This document shows, piece by piece, positions 1-6,664 of a stretch of DNA of 19,831 bases; within the stretch, counting starts at the first letter, position 1, and each line of letters opens with the position of its first letter. Below the pieces are notes generated by a model. That model did no database searches. It saw only the letters and a list, made by a program, of their open reading frames with translations, and was not told the origin of the DNA. Source of the DNA: Sphingomonadales bacterium UBA6171 (lineage in GTDB: Bacteria > Pseudomonadota > Alphaproteobacteria > Sphingomonadales > Sphingomonadaceae); NCBI GenBank assembly GCA_002422985.1, contig DITZ01000009.1, positions 709 to 20,539 of the forward strand. Reading direction: 5' to 3'. A program made the translations under genes and the position numbers.

Positions 1-142
1 TCTTGAACGGCACCATCCCGGCATTCACAAACATCAGCGTCGGATCATTTTGCGGCACCAGCGGCGCAGACGGCACCACCCGATGCCCCGCCGCCTCGAA
101 ATGCTTCAGAAAAGACCGCCGGATATCATTGGTAGAGATCAT
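1..142 (-). CDS. alaS: Alanine--tRNA ligase, N-terminal 47 residues (partial)
   Basis: This is the 5' end of the gene that charges tRNA-Ala with alanine in the cytoplasm. Reading leftward from an ATG at 142, the peptide begins MISTNDIRRSFLKHF and continues with PSAPLVPQNDPTLMFVNAGM. This is the hallmark class II catalytic-domain start of AlaRS, with the LVPxxDPTLxFxNAGM stretch. The frame is open to the window edge, so only about 5% of the usual ~880-residue enzyme is visible. The gene is divergent from the small heat-shock gene across a 235-bp spacer. An upstream ATG at 156 opens a frame that stops after five codons, so 142 is the better start. The assignment rests on direct motif recognition. 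Confidence 0.93.
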   Translation of the reverse strand, partial: MISTNDIRRSFLKHFEAAGHRVVPSAPLVPQNDPTLMFVNAGMVPFK

Positions 143-253
143 CGCTTCACTCGCATTCTGTTACCCCTTATGCGCGCGGCGCCAGCGGCTTTGCTCCATT
201 AGGGGCGCGGCCCGCACCCGCGCAAGCCTTGGCCATATCCGCGCCATCAGATC

Positions 254-286
254 CTTGAAACCGCGCGCGGCAAACCTACCTCATAT
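254..286 (+). promoter_or_regulatory. Candidate sigma-32 (RpoH) heat-shock promoter
   Basis: CTTGAAA at 254-260 matches the RpoH -35 element. CCTCATAT at 279-286 matches the CCCCATNT -10 element with one mismatch. The gap between them is 18 bp, several bases longer than usual for E. coli RpoH promoters, so the call is tentative. Its position upstream of a small heat-shock gene fits. Confidence 0.4.
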
Positions 287-377
287 CCGTCGGCAGCAGT
301 CGCCTCAGGGGCTGCGTCGCCGGCGGCCCGGCCACCCTGGCGGGCAAACCCAACCCATTGCTTATAAAGGATGGATT

Positions 378-860
378 ATGCGCAACACCTTCGATCTCAC
401 CCCTCTTCTCCGCTCCTCGATCGGCTTTGAAAATCTGAACCGCCTGGTCGATTTCGCTGCCCGCACAGCCGAAGGCGACAATGCCTTCCCGCCGTACAAT
501 ATCGAGAAGCTGGGCGAAGACCGGTATCGCATCACGATGGCCGTCGCCGGCTTCGCGCCCGACGAGCTGGACATCATGGTGCAGGAAAACAGCCTCATCG
601 TCACCGGCAAGGCGGGCGAACAGGCCCAGCCGGCAGAGCGCAGCTTCCTGCATCGCGGCATCGCCAAGCGCGCCTTCGAACGCCGCTTCCAGTTGGCAGA
701 CGTCATCCGGGTAACCGGCGCCGGCTTCGAAAACGGCCTGCTCCACATCGAGCTGGTCCGCGAAGTGCCGGAGCATAAAAAGCCCCGCAAAATCGAAATC
801 GGCGCCACGGTGGCCAACATGAACGCCCCCGCCATCGAAGGCGAAACGGCCGCCGCCTGA
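378..860 (+). CDS. Small heat-shock protein, Hsp20/IbpA family
   Basis: This is an ATP-independent holdase chaperone that binds unfolding proteins in the cytoplasm. The 160-residue product has a short N-terminal arm (about 1-36) and an alpha-crystallin domain (about 37-142). The domain contains the family motif GAGFENGLLHIEL at 114-126, and an IEI triplet at 139-141 resembles the C-terminal I-x-I anchor. The ATG at 378 is chosen because AAGGA at 367-371 precedes it by 6 nt and the family's usual length is matched. The open frame extends far upstream, but that part lacks any recognisable domain. A strong terminator follows directly, so the gene is probably monocistronic. It resembles IbpA more than other Hsp20 subgroups. 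Confidence 0.93.
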   Translation: MRNTFDLTPLLRSSIGFENLNRLVDFAARTAEGDNAFPPYNIEKLGEDRYRITMAVAGFAPDELDIMVQENSLIVTGKAGEQAQPAERSFLHRGIAKRAFERRFQLADVIRVTGAGFENGLLHIELVREVPEHKKPRKIEIGATVANMNAPAIEGETAAA

Positions 861-884
861 AGGCGCCCGGCATAACCCGACAGC

Positions 885-917
885 AAAGGGGCCAGCACCA
901 ACGCTGGCCCCTTTTTT
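885..917 (+). terminator. Intrinsic terminator of the hsp20 gene
   Basis: GGGGCCAGC (888-896) and GCTGGCCCC (903-911) form a perfect 9-bp stem with a 6-nt loop, followed by six T (912-917). AAA at 885-887 can extend the stem and give activity on the other strand. It lies 24 bp after the stop codon and marks the left edge of the restriction-modification cassette. Confidence 0.92.
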
Positions 918-1009
918 CCGGCGTTGTATGGGCAATCCTGGCGATGAATAACCGGCTTCGGGCCGTTTCCTGTCCGACCGCTTACGCAGCCAATGCCGGC
1001 AGAGCTGCC

Positions 1010-1038
1010 TTGCTCTCATCGAGCTGTACACCTATCAT
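1010..1038 (+). promoter_or_regulatory. Candidate promoter of the restriction-modification operon
   Basis: TATCAT at 1033-1038 is a good -10 hexamer, and TTGCTC at 1010-1015 is a weak -35, 17 bp upstream. The -10 ends 6 nt before the methyltransferase ATG at 1045, so the transcript would start at or very near the start codon. This is by-eye evidence only. Confidence 0.4.
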
Positions 1039-1044
1039 TCGCGG

Positions 1045-2550
1045 ATGGTTGAATCACTGGCAGCCCCTCATACATTATTTGATTGGCAACCGGACAGCTT
1101 CACCATAATCGGTGGACAGCATGCGCCGACCAGGATCGCGAGCAATAAAGTTTTGCTCGGCCAGTTTTTTACACCGCCATCAATCGCAGACTTTATGGCC
1201 AGGCAATTTTCGCCTGTTTATCCTGAAACTACGAAATTGCTGGATGCCGGTGCGGGGCTGGGCGCTCTTACAATTGCCTTTCTGAATAGATGGCAGGCGG
1301 GTAATTGCGGCGGCCAGGTTGAAGCAACGGCCTATGAGACTGACCCTGTAATCATACCGGGGCTGACTAAGGAAATTCGCAGGCATGAAGATGCTGACGT
1401 AACCGTGAGCGTGATCAACGGCGATTTCATCGGTCTGGCTTCAACCATGATCGCCCTTGATCGAGGGCCAAGGTTCACGCATGCGATCCTTAATCCGCCC
1501 TATAAGAAAATTGGCAGTGCCTCACTTCACCGCGCTCAGCTTCGCACCGCTGGATTGGAAACCGTCAATCTCTATTCCGGTTTCGTCGCCCTGGCATTGG
1601 CGCTGCTGGAAGCCGGTGGTGAACTCGTTGCGATCATTCCCCGCAGCTTCTGCAACGGCCCATATTACCATCCGTTTCGCCGATTCCTTCTGCGTTTCGC
1701 TTCCATCGAGCAAATTCATCTTTTTGAATCGCGCACCAGGGCCTTCAGGGATGATGGGGTCCTGCAAGAGAATATCATCATCAAGCTGATCAAGGGTAAG
1801 GCGCAAGGCAGCGTTTGCATCTCGACATCCACGGATGACAGCTTCTCCGACCTGCGTGAGACACAATGCGCGTTCGAGCGAATCGTTCTTCCTGATGACG
1901 ACAAGCAGTTCATCCATATCCCGACCGAAGGGGGTGACGACGCGCTTTTGCAGAATGCCGCGTTCGGTTTCACCATCGCTGATCTGGGGCTGAAGGTATC
2001 AACCGGCCCTGTCGTCGATTTCCGAATGCGCGAGCATCTCGTGGATCAACCCGAAGCTGGGACGGTGCCATTGTTATACCCGGGGCATTTTGCGGATCAT
2101 ATTGTCGAATGGCCGCGTGCGGCTTTCAAAAAACCCAACTGCATTCGCGACGATGCATCGACACGTAAATGGCTTTATCCGAACGGCTACTACACGGTTG
2201 TGCGGCGCTTTTCCTCGAAGGAGGAGAAGCGCAGGCTCGTGGCCAGCATCATCGACCCAACCAGACTTCCCGCCGATTGGATCGGTATTGAGAACCATCT
2301 GAATGTTATTCACGAGGGCCGGAAACCGCTGTCCGAAAATATGGCGCGCGGCCTTGCCGTCTACCTCAATTCGTCCGTCATCGAGCAATATTTCCGGCGC
2401 TTCAATGGTCATACGCAGGTCAATGCGACCGACCTGAAGAACCTTCCCTACCCCAACCGGAAAACCCTGATCGAACTTGGCCAGTGGGCAAGAACATATG
2501 CGCAGTTGGACCAGACTGCCATTGACCAGAAAGTGAATGCGCTGGCATGA
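1045..2550 (+). CDS. Type II DNA adenine-N6 methyltransferase, PstI/BsuBI family
   Basis: The protein is predicted to methylate adenine in the recognition site of the partner endonuclease and so protect host DNA. The 501-residue product has the gamma-type N6-adenine motif order: motif X GQFFTP (39-44), SAM-binding motif I LLDAGAGLGAL (65-75), motif II acidic ETD (98-100), motif III GDF (126-128) and catalytic motif IV NPPY (150-153). The C-terminal part (about 300-501) is the likely target-recognition region. Length agrees with M.PstI and M.BsuBI (about 500 residues). The stop overlaps the endonuclease start (ATGA). There is no clear ribosome-binding site before 1045. Codon choice is visibly more AT-rich than in neighbouring genes, which suggests horizontal acquisition. 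CTGCAG specificity is inferred from the partner's family. Confidence 0.93.
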   Translation: MVESLAAPHTLFDWQPDSFTIIGGQHAPTRIASNKVLLGQFFTPPSIADFMARQFSPVYPETTKLLDAGAGLGALTIAFLNRWQAGNCGGQVEATAYETDPVIIPGLTKEIRRHEDADVTVSVINGDFIGLASTMIALDRGPRFTHAILNPPYKKIGSASLHRAQLRTAGLETVNLYSGFVALALALLEAGGELVAIIPRSFCNGPYYHPFRRFLLRFASIEQIHLFESRTRAFRDDGVLQENIIIKLIKGKAQGSVCISTSTDDSFSDLRETQCAFERIVLPDDDKQFIHIPTEGGDDALLQNAAFGFTIADLGLKVSTGPVVDFRMREHLVDQPEAGTVPLLYPGHFADHIVEWPRAAFKKPNCIRDDASTRKWLYPNGYYTVVRRFSSKEEKRRLVASIIDPTRLPADWIGIENHLNVIHEGRKPLSENMARGLAVYLNSSVIEQYFRRFNGHTQVNATDLKNLPYPNRKTLIELGQWARTYAQLDQTAIDQKVNALA

Positions 2551-3494
2551 CGCATCCGCATATCGACACCGCATTGCGGATATTAAGCGCCCTTGGATTT
2601 CCCCGTCACCAACTTAACGAACGCTCAGCCTTGACGCTGCTCGCGTTGATCGACCTTCAACCAGATCGAAGCTGGGCCGATGCGCGCTCCCCACTTGTGG
2701 GGATCACACCCGTCATGGATTGGATACGGGAGCATTTCGGGCGGGAATATGCGCCGAACACGCGCGAGACGTTCCGTCGCCAGACCATGCATCAATTCCG
2801 TGATGCAGGGCTTGTCCTATATAATCCGGACAAGCCCGACCGTGCGGTGAACAGCCCCGCAGTGGTTTATCAAATTGCGCCAGACGCATTGGCGCTGGTG
2901 CGTACATTTGAGACGCCCAAATGGGAGCAGCAGCTCGCATCATATCTCACAATGTGGAAGGCGCTCGCGGAGCGCTATGCGAGAGAACGCGATCTGCAAC
3001 GCGTTCCGGTTCGTCTTGGCGATGGAACGGAATTGCAGCTCAGCCCTGGCGCACACAGCGAGTTGATCCGCGATATCATCATGGATTTCGCACCGCGCTT
3101 TGCCCCCGACAGCATTCTGATTTACGCGGGCGATACCGGCGAGAAGCTCGGTTATTTCGACGAAGAGCGCCTGGCAGGGCTTGGCGTCAAGGTCGATAGC
3201 CATGGCAAAATGCCAGATGTCATGTTCCACTACACAGAGCGAAATTGGCTCCTGCTCGTCGAGTCCGTCACCAGTCATGGACCCGTTGACGCGAAGCGTC
3301 ATGCGGAACTCATGACGCTTTTCGCAGGATCATCGGCTGGCCTGGTCTATGTCACGGCATTTCCAAACCGCGCCGTCATGGCAAAATATCTTACTGATAT
3401 CGCGTGGGAAACCGAAGTATGGGTTGCTGACGCGCCAACCCATCTGATCCACTTCAACGGCGTTAGATTCCTCGGACCATATAACCCGGCTTAA
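2547..3494 (+). CDS. Type II restriction endonuclease, BsuBI/PstI family
   Basis: The protein is predicted to cut unmethylated DNA at CTGCAG-like sites as the toxic partner of the methyltransferase. The 315-residue product matches the family length (about 316-326). The N-terminal half (about 1-120) looks like a helical, winged-helix-like DNA-reading domain. The C-terminal half holds the family signature: GDTGEK (195-200), HGKMPDV (219-225), then LLLVESVTSHGPVDAKRHAEL (D224 and E239 are likely metal ligands in a divergent PD-(D/E)XK core). Its ATG at 2547 overlaps the methyltransferase stop by 4 nt, so translation is probably coupled and follows protection. Both genes look intact, so the system is probably active. 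No controller (C) protein gene is present. The family call is firm, but exact specificity is inferred. Confidence 0.93.
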   Translation: MTHPHIDTALRILSALGFPRHQLNERSALTLLALIDLQPDRSWADARSPLVGITPVMDWIREHFGREYAPNTRETFRRQTMHQFRDAGLVLYNPDKPDRAVNSPAVVYQIAPDALALVRTFETPKWEQQLASYLTMWKALAERYARERDLQRVPVRLGDGTELQLSPGAHSELIRDIIMDFAPRFAPDSILIYAGDTGEKLGYFDEERLAGLGVKVDSHGKMPDVMFHYTERNWLLLVESVTSHGPVDAKRHAELMTLFAGSSAGLVYVTAFPNRAVMAKYLTDIAWETEVWVADAPTHLIHFNGVRFLGPYNPA

Positions 3495-3524
3495 GCCTCG
3501 GTAACATGTTTAGGGACCGAGGCT
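3494..3524 (+). repeat. Inverted repeat at the end of the endonuclease gene
   Basis: AGCCTCGGT (3494-3502) and ACCGAGGCT (3516-3524) form a perfect 9-bp stem around a 13-nt loop that itself contains AACATGTT. The left arm starts on the last base of the stop codon. There is no T-run after it, so it is either an atypical terminator or an mRNA 3'-end stabiliser. Confidence 0.6.
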
Positions 3525-3669
3525 GTCTATCTCACTCCGGGTTTCCACGGGAAACAGCACATGACCATGATAGGACATATTGCATTGCCCGCGCTCCCAA
3601 TCAGCACAATCGCCTACGCATCAACAATCTTCCCGCCATCCATCATCGCGGGTAAATCCCCGGCAATCG

Positions 3670-3691
3670 CCCGAATATCCCCCGAATATCC
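3670..3691. repeat. Tandem 11-bp direct repeat
   Basis: CCCGAATATCC occurs twice head to tail, at 3670-3680 and 3681-3691, with no mismatch. Its function is unknown. It lies 45 bp left of the parS palindrome core. Confidence 0.8.
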
Positions 3692-3731
3692 ATGACCAGT
3701 CTCCCAGCGTCCAATTTTATACAGCACTGCC

Positions 3732-3755
3732 AAAATGTTCCACGTGGAACATTTT
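3732..3755. promoter_or_regulatory. parS: parS-type ParB binding site
   Basis: TGTTCCACGTGGAACA at 3736-3751 is a perfect 16-bp palindrome. It matches the broadly conserved chromosomal parS sequence: the Bacillus form is TGTTTCACGTGAAACA, and the pseudomonad form differs from this site by one base. The symmetry extends to 24 bp (3732-3755) with flanking AAAA/TTTT. parS is where ParB loads, slides and recruits SMC to segregate the origin region. It lies in a gene-free gap, as functional sites often do. If real, the window is near the replication origin, although parA and parB are not in view. Confidence 0.85.
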
Positions 3756-3775
3756 CCTACACAAATATAACCGTA

Positions 3776-4345
3776 TCAGCCGCTCCCGGTCTTGCGCCGC
3801 TCCACCGTAAAGCGTTTCAGCTGCTCCACCGGCTCATCCCAATCCGGTCTGGCCGCCGCTGCCGCGATATAATCCTCATAGGCTTCACGCGCATTGCCGG
3901 CGATTTCATGCGCCACCGCACGGGTATAATAGGCGATTTCCGGCCGGCTCGGCCCCAGTTCCAGCCCCTGCGTCAGCGCCGCAATCGCCAACCGGTCCTG
4001 CCCGCCCCGCTGCAACAGCGCGATGCCCAGATTCACATGGCTTTCCGCGATTTTCGGTTGCAGCCGGATGGCCACCCGATAATCCGATATCGCCCGGTCC
4101 AGCGCGCGAGCATGCATGAACAGGATGCCGCGATTGACCATCGTCGCCGCCCGATCCCGGCGGGAGAGATTCCCCTCCTCCAGCGCCCGATCACAAATAT
4201 CAACGCTGGTGCGATAATCCCGCTTCAGCTCGGCCGCCAGAAAACATTCCCGCGCCATCCCGCCAGCCACGATGGAAACCGCCGCATCCGCACCACCCGC
4301 TGCCATCGCCAGCAGGCCCGCGACAAGCATGTGCCGTTGTTGCAT
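3776..4345 (-). CDS. Exported TPR-repeat protein, function unknown
   Basis: The 189-residue product starts with a signal peptide (hydrophobic 5-20, likely cleavage after ADA near 22). Tetratricopeptide-like helices follow: ATMVNRGILFMHARALDRAI, then HVNLGIALLQRGG and YYTRAVAHEIAGNAREAYEDY. They carry the small/aromatic spacing of TPRs at about 67-160. Such proteins act as protein-binding scaffolds in the periplasm, and the partner is not evident. The ATG at 4345 is supported by GGGAGGATG upstream. It begins 54 bp after the purK stop on the same strand, so it may be the last gene of the purine operon, though nothing links it functionally. The parS site lies just beyond its stop codon. Confidence 0.82.
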   Translation of the reverse strand: MQQRHMLVAGLLAMAAGGADAAVSIVAGGMARECFLAAELKRDYRTSVDICDRALEEGNLSRRDRAATMVNRGILFMHARALDRAISDYRVAIRLQPKIAESHVNLGIALLQRGGQDRLAIAALTQGLELGPSRPEIAYYTRAVAHEIAGNAREAYEDYIAAAAARPDWDEPVEQLKRFTVERRKTGSG

Positions 4346-4399
4346 TGTCTCATCCTCCCGGCCGTGAAAATATCACATGCCGCGCCAGAAGAAAGCCTC

Positions 4400-5467
4400 T
4401 CAGCCGTCTTTCAGCCAGGTAACATGACCCATCTTCCGCCCCGGGGCCGCATCCCGCTTGCCATAAAGATGCACAGCGCCACCTTCGGCCAGCAGCCGCG
4501 CCCAGTCATCCCGCTCGGTGCCCAGCAGATTATCCATCACCACTTCAGGCGCCATCAACCGCACCGGCCCCAGCGGCAGGCCGCACACCGCGCGCACATG
4601 CTGCGCAAACTGCGAGGTTTGCGCGCCCTCGATCGTCCAGTGCCCGCTGTTATGCACACGCGGCGCCATCTCGTTGAACACCGGGCCATCATCCGCGGCA
4701 AACCATTCGCAGGCCAGCACGCCAACATAATCCAGCGCATCGGCAATCCGCACCGTCATCGCGGTGGCGGCTTCCAGATGCGCGGCCGAAATCCCCCGCG
4801 CCGGCACCCGGCTCTGGCGCAATATGCCGCCCTCATGCACATTTTCCACCGGCGGATAATGCGCTTCCGCTCCATCCGGGCCGCGGGCCACGATGATGGA
4901 GAATTCCGCACTGAACCGCACAAATCCTTCCAGAATCAGCCCTGTGCCATCGCCGGTGCCCGCCAAAGCGTCTGCCGCCTGCGCCGCGCTGTCCAGCCGC
5001 ACCTGCCCCTTGCCGTCATAGCCCATGCGCCGGGTTTTCAGGATCGCCGGCAGGCCCAGCACATCGATTGCCGCTTCCAGCTCCGCCAGACTGTCCACGG
5101 TCCGCCAGGGCGCCGGCCGGATGCCCAGCGCCTCTACAAAGCGTTTTTCCGCCGCCCTGTCCTGCGCGACATCAAAGGCCTGATGCCCCGGCCGCACCGG
5201 CCGCAATGATTCCAGCAGCGCCAGTGCGGCCGCGGGCACATTTTCAAATTCGCAGCTGATCACATCCACCGAACGGGCAAATCCCTCCAGCGCGGCCGCA
5301 TCATCATAAGCCGCGCGCGTCACCGCCGCGACACAATCCGCCGCCGGCAGTTCCGCTTCCGGCGCATAGATATGCGTGCGGATGCCCAGCGGCGCGGCGG
5401 CCAGCGCCAGCATCCGCGCCAGTTGGCCCCCGCCCAATATGCCCAGGATACTGCCCGGCCCGAACAT
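4400..5467 (-). CDS. purK: N5-carboxyaminoimidazole ribonucleotide synthase
   Basis: The enzyme uses ATP and bicarbonate to convert AIR to N5-CAIR in de novo purine synthesis, upstream of PurE. The 355-residue product is an ATP-grasp enzyme of normal length. Visible motifs are GILGGGQLARM (9-19), CEFENVP (72-78), AQDRAAEKRF (101-110) and KTRRMGYDGKGQ (144-155). Later come the family signatures EFSIIVAR and FNEMAPRVHNSGHWTIEG. The start is placed at ATG 5467, where it shares one base with the purE stop (TGATG). An upstream in-frame start would add 15 residues inside purE without homology. Coupled translation with purE fits their consecutive steps. Confidence 0.96.
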   Translation of the reverse strand: MFGPGSILGILGGGQLARMLALAAAPLGIRTHIYAPEAELPAADCVAAVTRAAYDDAAALEGFARSVDVISCEFENVPAAALALLESLRPVRPGHQAFDVAQDRAAEKRFVEALGIRPAPWRTVDSLAELEAAIDVLGLPAILKTRRMGYDGKGQVRLDSAAQAADALAGTGDGTGLILEGFVRFSAEFSIIVARGPDGAEAHYPPVENVHEGGILRQSRVPARGISAAHLEAATAMTVRIADALDYVGVLACEWFAADDGPVFNEMAPRVHNSGHWTIEGAQTSQFAQHVRAVCGLPLGPVRLMAPEVVMDNLLGTERDDWARLLAEGGAVHLYGKRDAAPGRKMGHVTWLKDG

Positions 5468-5949
5468 CAGGCCGGCGCATCCGCAACGCTGTCGGTCTGC
5501 GCTTTGCGCCATGCTTTCAGTCGTTCGGCAAGCACCGCATCGGATATTGCAAGAATCGCCGCCGCAAGCAGCGCCGCATTCACCGCCCCGGCCCGCCCGA
5601 TGGCCAGCGTGCCCACCGGGATTCCGGCCGGCATCTGCACGATGGAAAGCAGCGAATCCATGCCCGACAGCGCCGACGACTGCACCGGCACGCCCAGCAC
5701 CGGCAGGCTCGTCATGCTGGCAACCATGCCCGGCAGATGCGCCGCGCCGCCGGCACCGGCGATCACCACCTGATAGCCGGCGCTTTCCGCCCCTTCGGCA
5801 AAGGCCACCAGCCGCTGCGGCGTGCGGTGCGCGGAAACGACCTTCGCCACATGGGGCACGCCCAAGGCGTCGAGCGTTTCGGCGGCATGGCGCATCGTCT
5901 CCCAGTCCGTCCTGCTGCCCATGATGATGGCGACCAGCGGCTGCGTCAT
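5467..5949 (-). CDS. purE: N5-CAIR mutase (class I PurE)
   Basis: The enzyme moves the carboxylate of N5-CAIR to carbon 4 of the imidazole to give CAIR. The 160-residue product shows the class I signatures MGSRTDW (10-16), SAHRTP (39-44, with catalytic His41) and GAGGAAHLPGM (65-75). The presence of purK next to it confirms the bacterial two-step route. The start is set at ATG 5949, preceded by AAGGATGAGCGC. An in-frame ATG at 5988 would add 13 residues encoded by an 18-bp-period duplication of the gpmA end. The stop overlaps the purK start by one base. Confidence 0.96.
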   Translation of the reverse strand: MTQPLVAIIMGSRTDWETMRHAAETLDALGVPHVAKVVSAHRTPQRLVAFAEGAESAGYQVVIAGAGGAAHLPGMVASMTSLPVLGVPVQSSALSGMDSLLSIVQMPAGIPVGTLAIGRAGAVNAALLAAAILAISDAVLAERLKAWRKAQTDSVADAPA

Positions 5950-5952
5950 GCG

Positions 5953-5986
5953 CTCATCCTTCATCGACCCCTCATCCTTCATCGAC
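5953..5986 (-). repeat. 18-bp-period tandem duplication of the gpmA 3' end
   Basis: A 16-bp unit, GTCGATGAAGGATGAG on the minus strand, occurs at 5986-5971 and again at 5968-5953. The first copy encodes the last residues and stop codon of gpmA. The second copy sits just before purE and supplies its AAGGA ribosome-binding site. Confidence 0.85.
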
Positions 5987-6655
5987 ATAGGCGCGGCTGA
6001 GCGCCTTCACGCCATCCATCCGGTAGAGAATCGGCCGGCCCGTCGGGATTTCCAGATCCACGATGTCAGCATCGGAAATGCCCGACAGATGCTTGATGAG
6101 CGCGCGCAGGCTGTTGCCATGGGCAGCGATCAGCACCGTTTTGCCGGCGGCCAGTTCCGGCTCCACCAGCGCGGTATAGGCCGGCAGCACGCGTGCAATC
6201 GTGTCCTTCAAACTCTCCGCCAGCGGGACGTCGATGCCGGCATAGCGGCGATCCTGCGCCACATCAAAGCGGCTTCCCGCTTCCATCGGCGGCGGCGGCA
6301 CGTCGAAGCTGCGGCGCCAGATGCGCACCTGTTCTTCGCCATGTCTGGCCGCCGTCTCGGCCTTGTCCAGCCCGGTCAGCCCGCCATAATGCCGCTCGTT
6401 GAAGCGCCAGTCCTTCACCACCGGCACCCACAGACTGTCCATCCCGGACAGGATCAGCCCCAGCGTGCGGATGGCGCGGGTTTGCACTGAGGTGAAAGCC
6501 GTGTCGATCAGCAGGCGCTTATCCGCCAGCAGCCTGCCCGCCGCGCGGGCTTCGGCCACGCCCTGTTCCGTCAGGTCCACATCCCACCAGCCGGTGAAGC
6601 GATTTTCCAGATTCCATGCCGACTGACCATGACGGACAAGAATGAGTTCAGACAT
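5972..6655 (-). CDS. gpmA: 2,3-bisphosphoglycerate-dependent phosphoglycerate mutase
   Basis: The enzyme interconverts 3- and 2-phosphoglycerate in glycolysis and gluconeogenesis. The 227-residue product has the histidine-phosphatase signature LVRHGQS, with phosphorylated His9. It also has FNERHYGG with acid/base Glu87, and AAHGNSLR with second catalytic His179. GRPILYRMD lies near the C-terminus. AAGGA lies 6 nt before ATG 6655, which fixes the start. It begins 9 bp after the carboxypeptidase stop and ends 22 bp before the purE start, so it belongs to one transcription unit. Residues around 129-137 (RFDVAQDRR) lie in the variable lid loop and share a 17/18-bp DNA match with purK. Confidence 0.96.
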   Translation of the reverse strand: MSELILVRHGQSAWNLENRFTGWWDVDLTEQGVAEARAAGRLLADKRLLIDTAFTSVQTRAIRTLGLILSGMDSLWVPVVKDWRFNERHYGGLTGLDKAETAARHGEEQVRIWRRSFDVPPPPMEAGSRFDVAQDRRYAGIDVPLAESLKDTIARVLPAYTALVEPELAAGKTVLIAAHGNSLRALIKHLSGISDADIVDLEIPTGRPILYRMDGVKALSRAYVDEG

Positions 6656-6664
6656 TTCAATCCT

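Larger units (their letters stand above)
3495..3775. other. Gene-free spacer between the RM operon and the TPR gene
   Basis: No credible coding region is seen in this 281-bp convergent gap. It holds the 9-bp-stem hairpin (3494-3524), a degenerate palindrome GTTTCCACGGGAAAC (3541-3555), an 11-bp tandem repeat (3670-3691) and the parS-type palindrome (3732-3755). Base composition is more AT-rich than in the flanking purine operon. Confidence 0.7.

Noticed and set aside
3..377. Long upstream extension of the hsp20 reading frame
   Set aside because: The frame is open but lies over alaS on the other strand and the divergent promoter region, has no domain, and the ribosome-binding site sits before ATG 378.
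143..377. A tRNA or small RNA in the alaS-hsp20 gap
   Set aside because: No cloverleaf or strong independent hairpin-plus-T-run was found; the gap is explained by divergent promoters.
3692..5209. 505-codon open frame on the plus strand
   Set aside because: It is antisense to the TPR gene and purK, is rich in Arg, His and Pro with no fold or motif, and is a GC-driven shadow.
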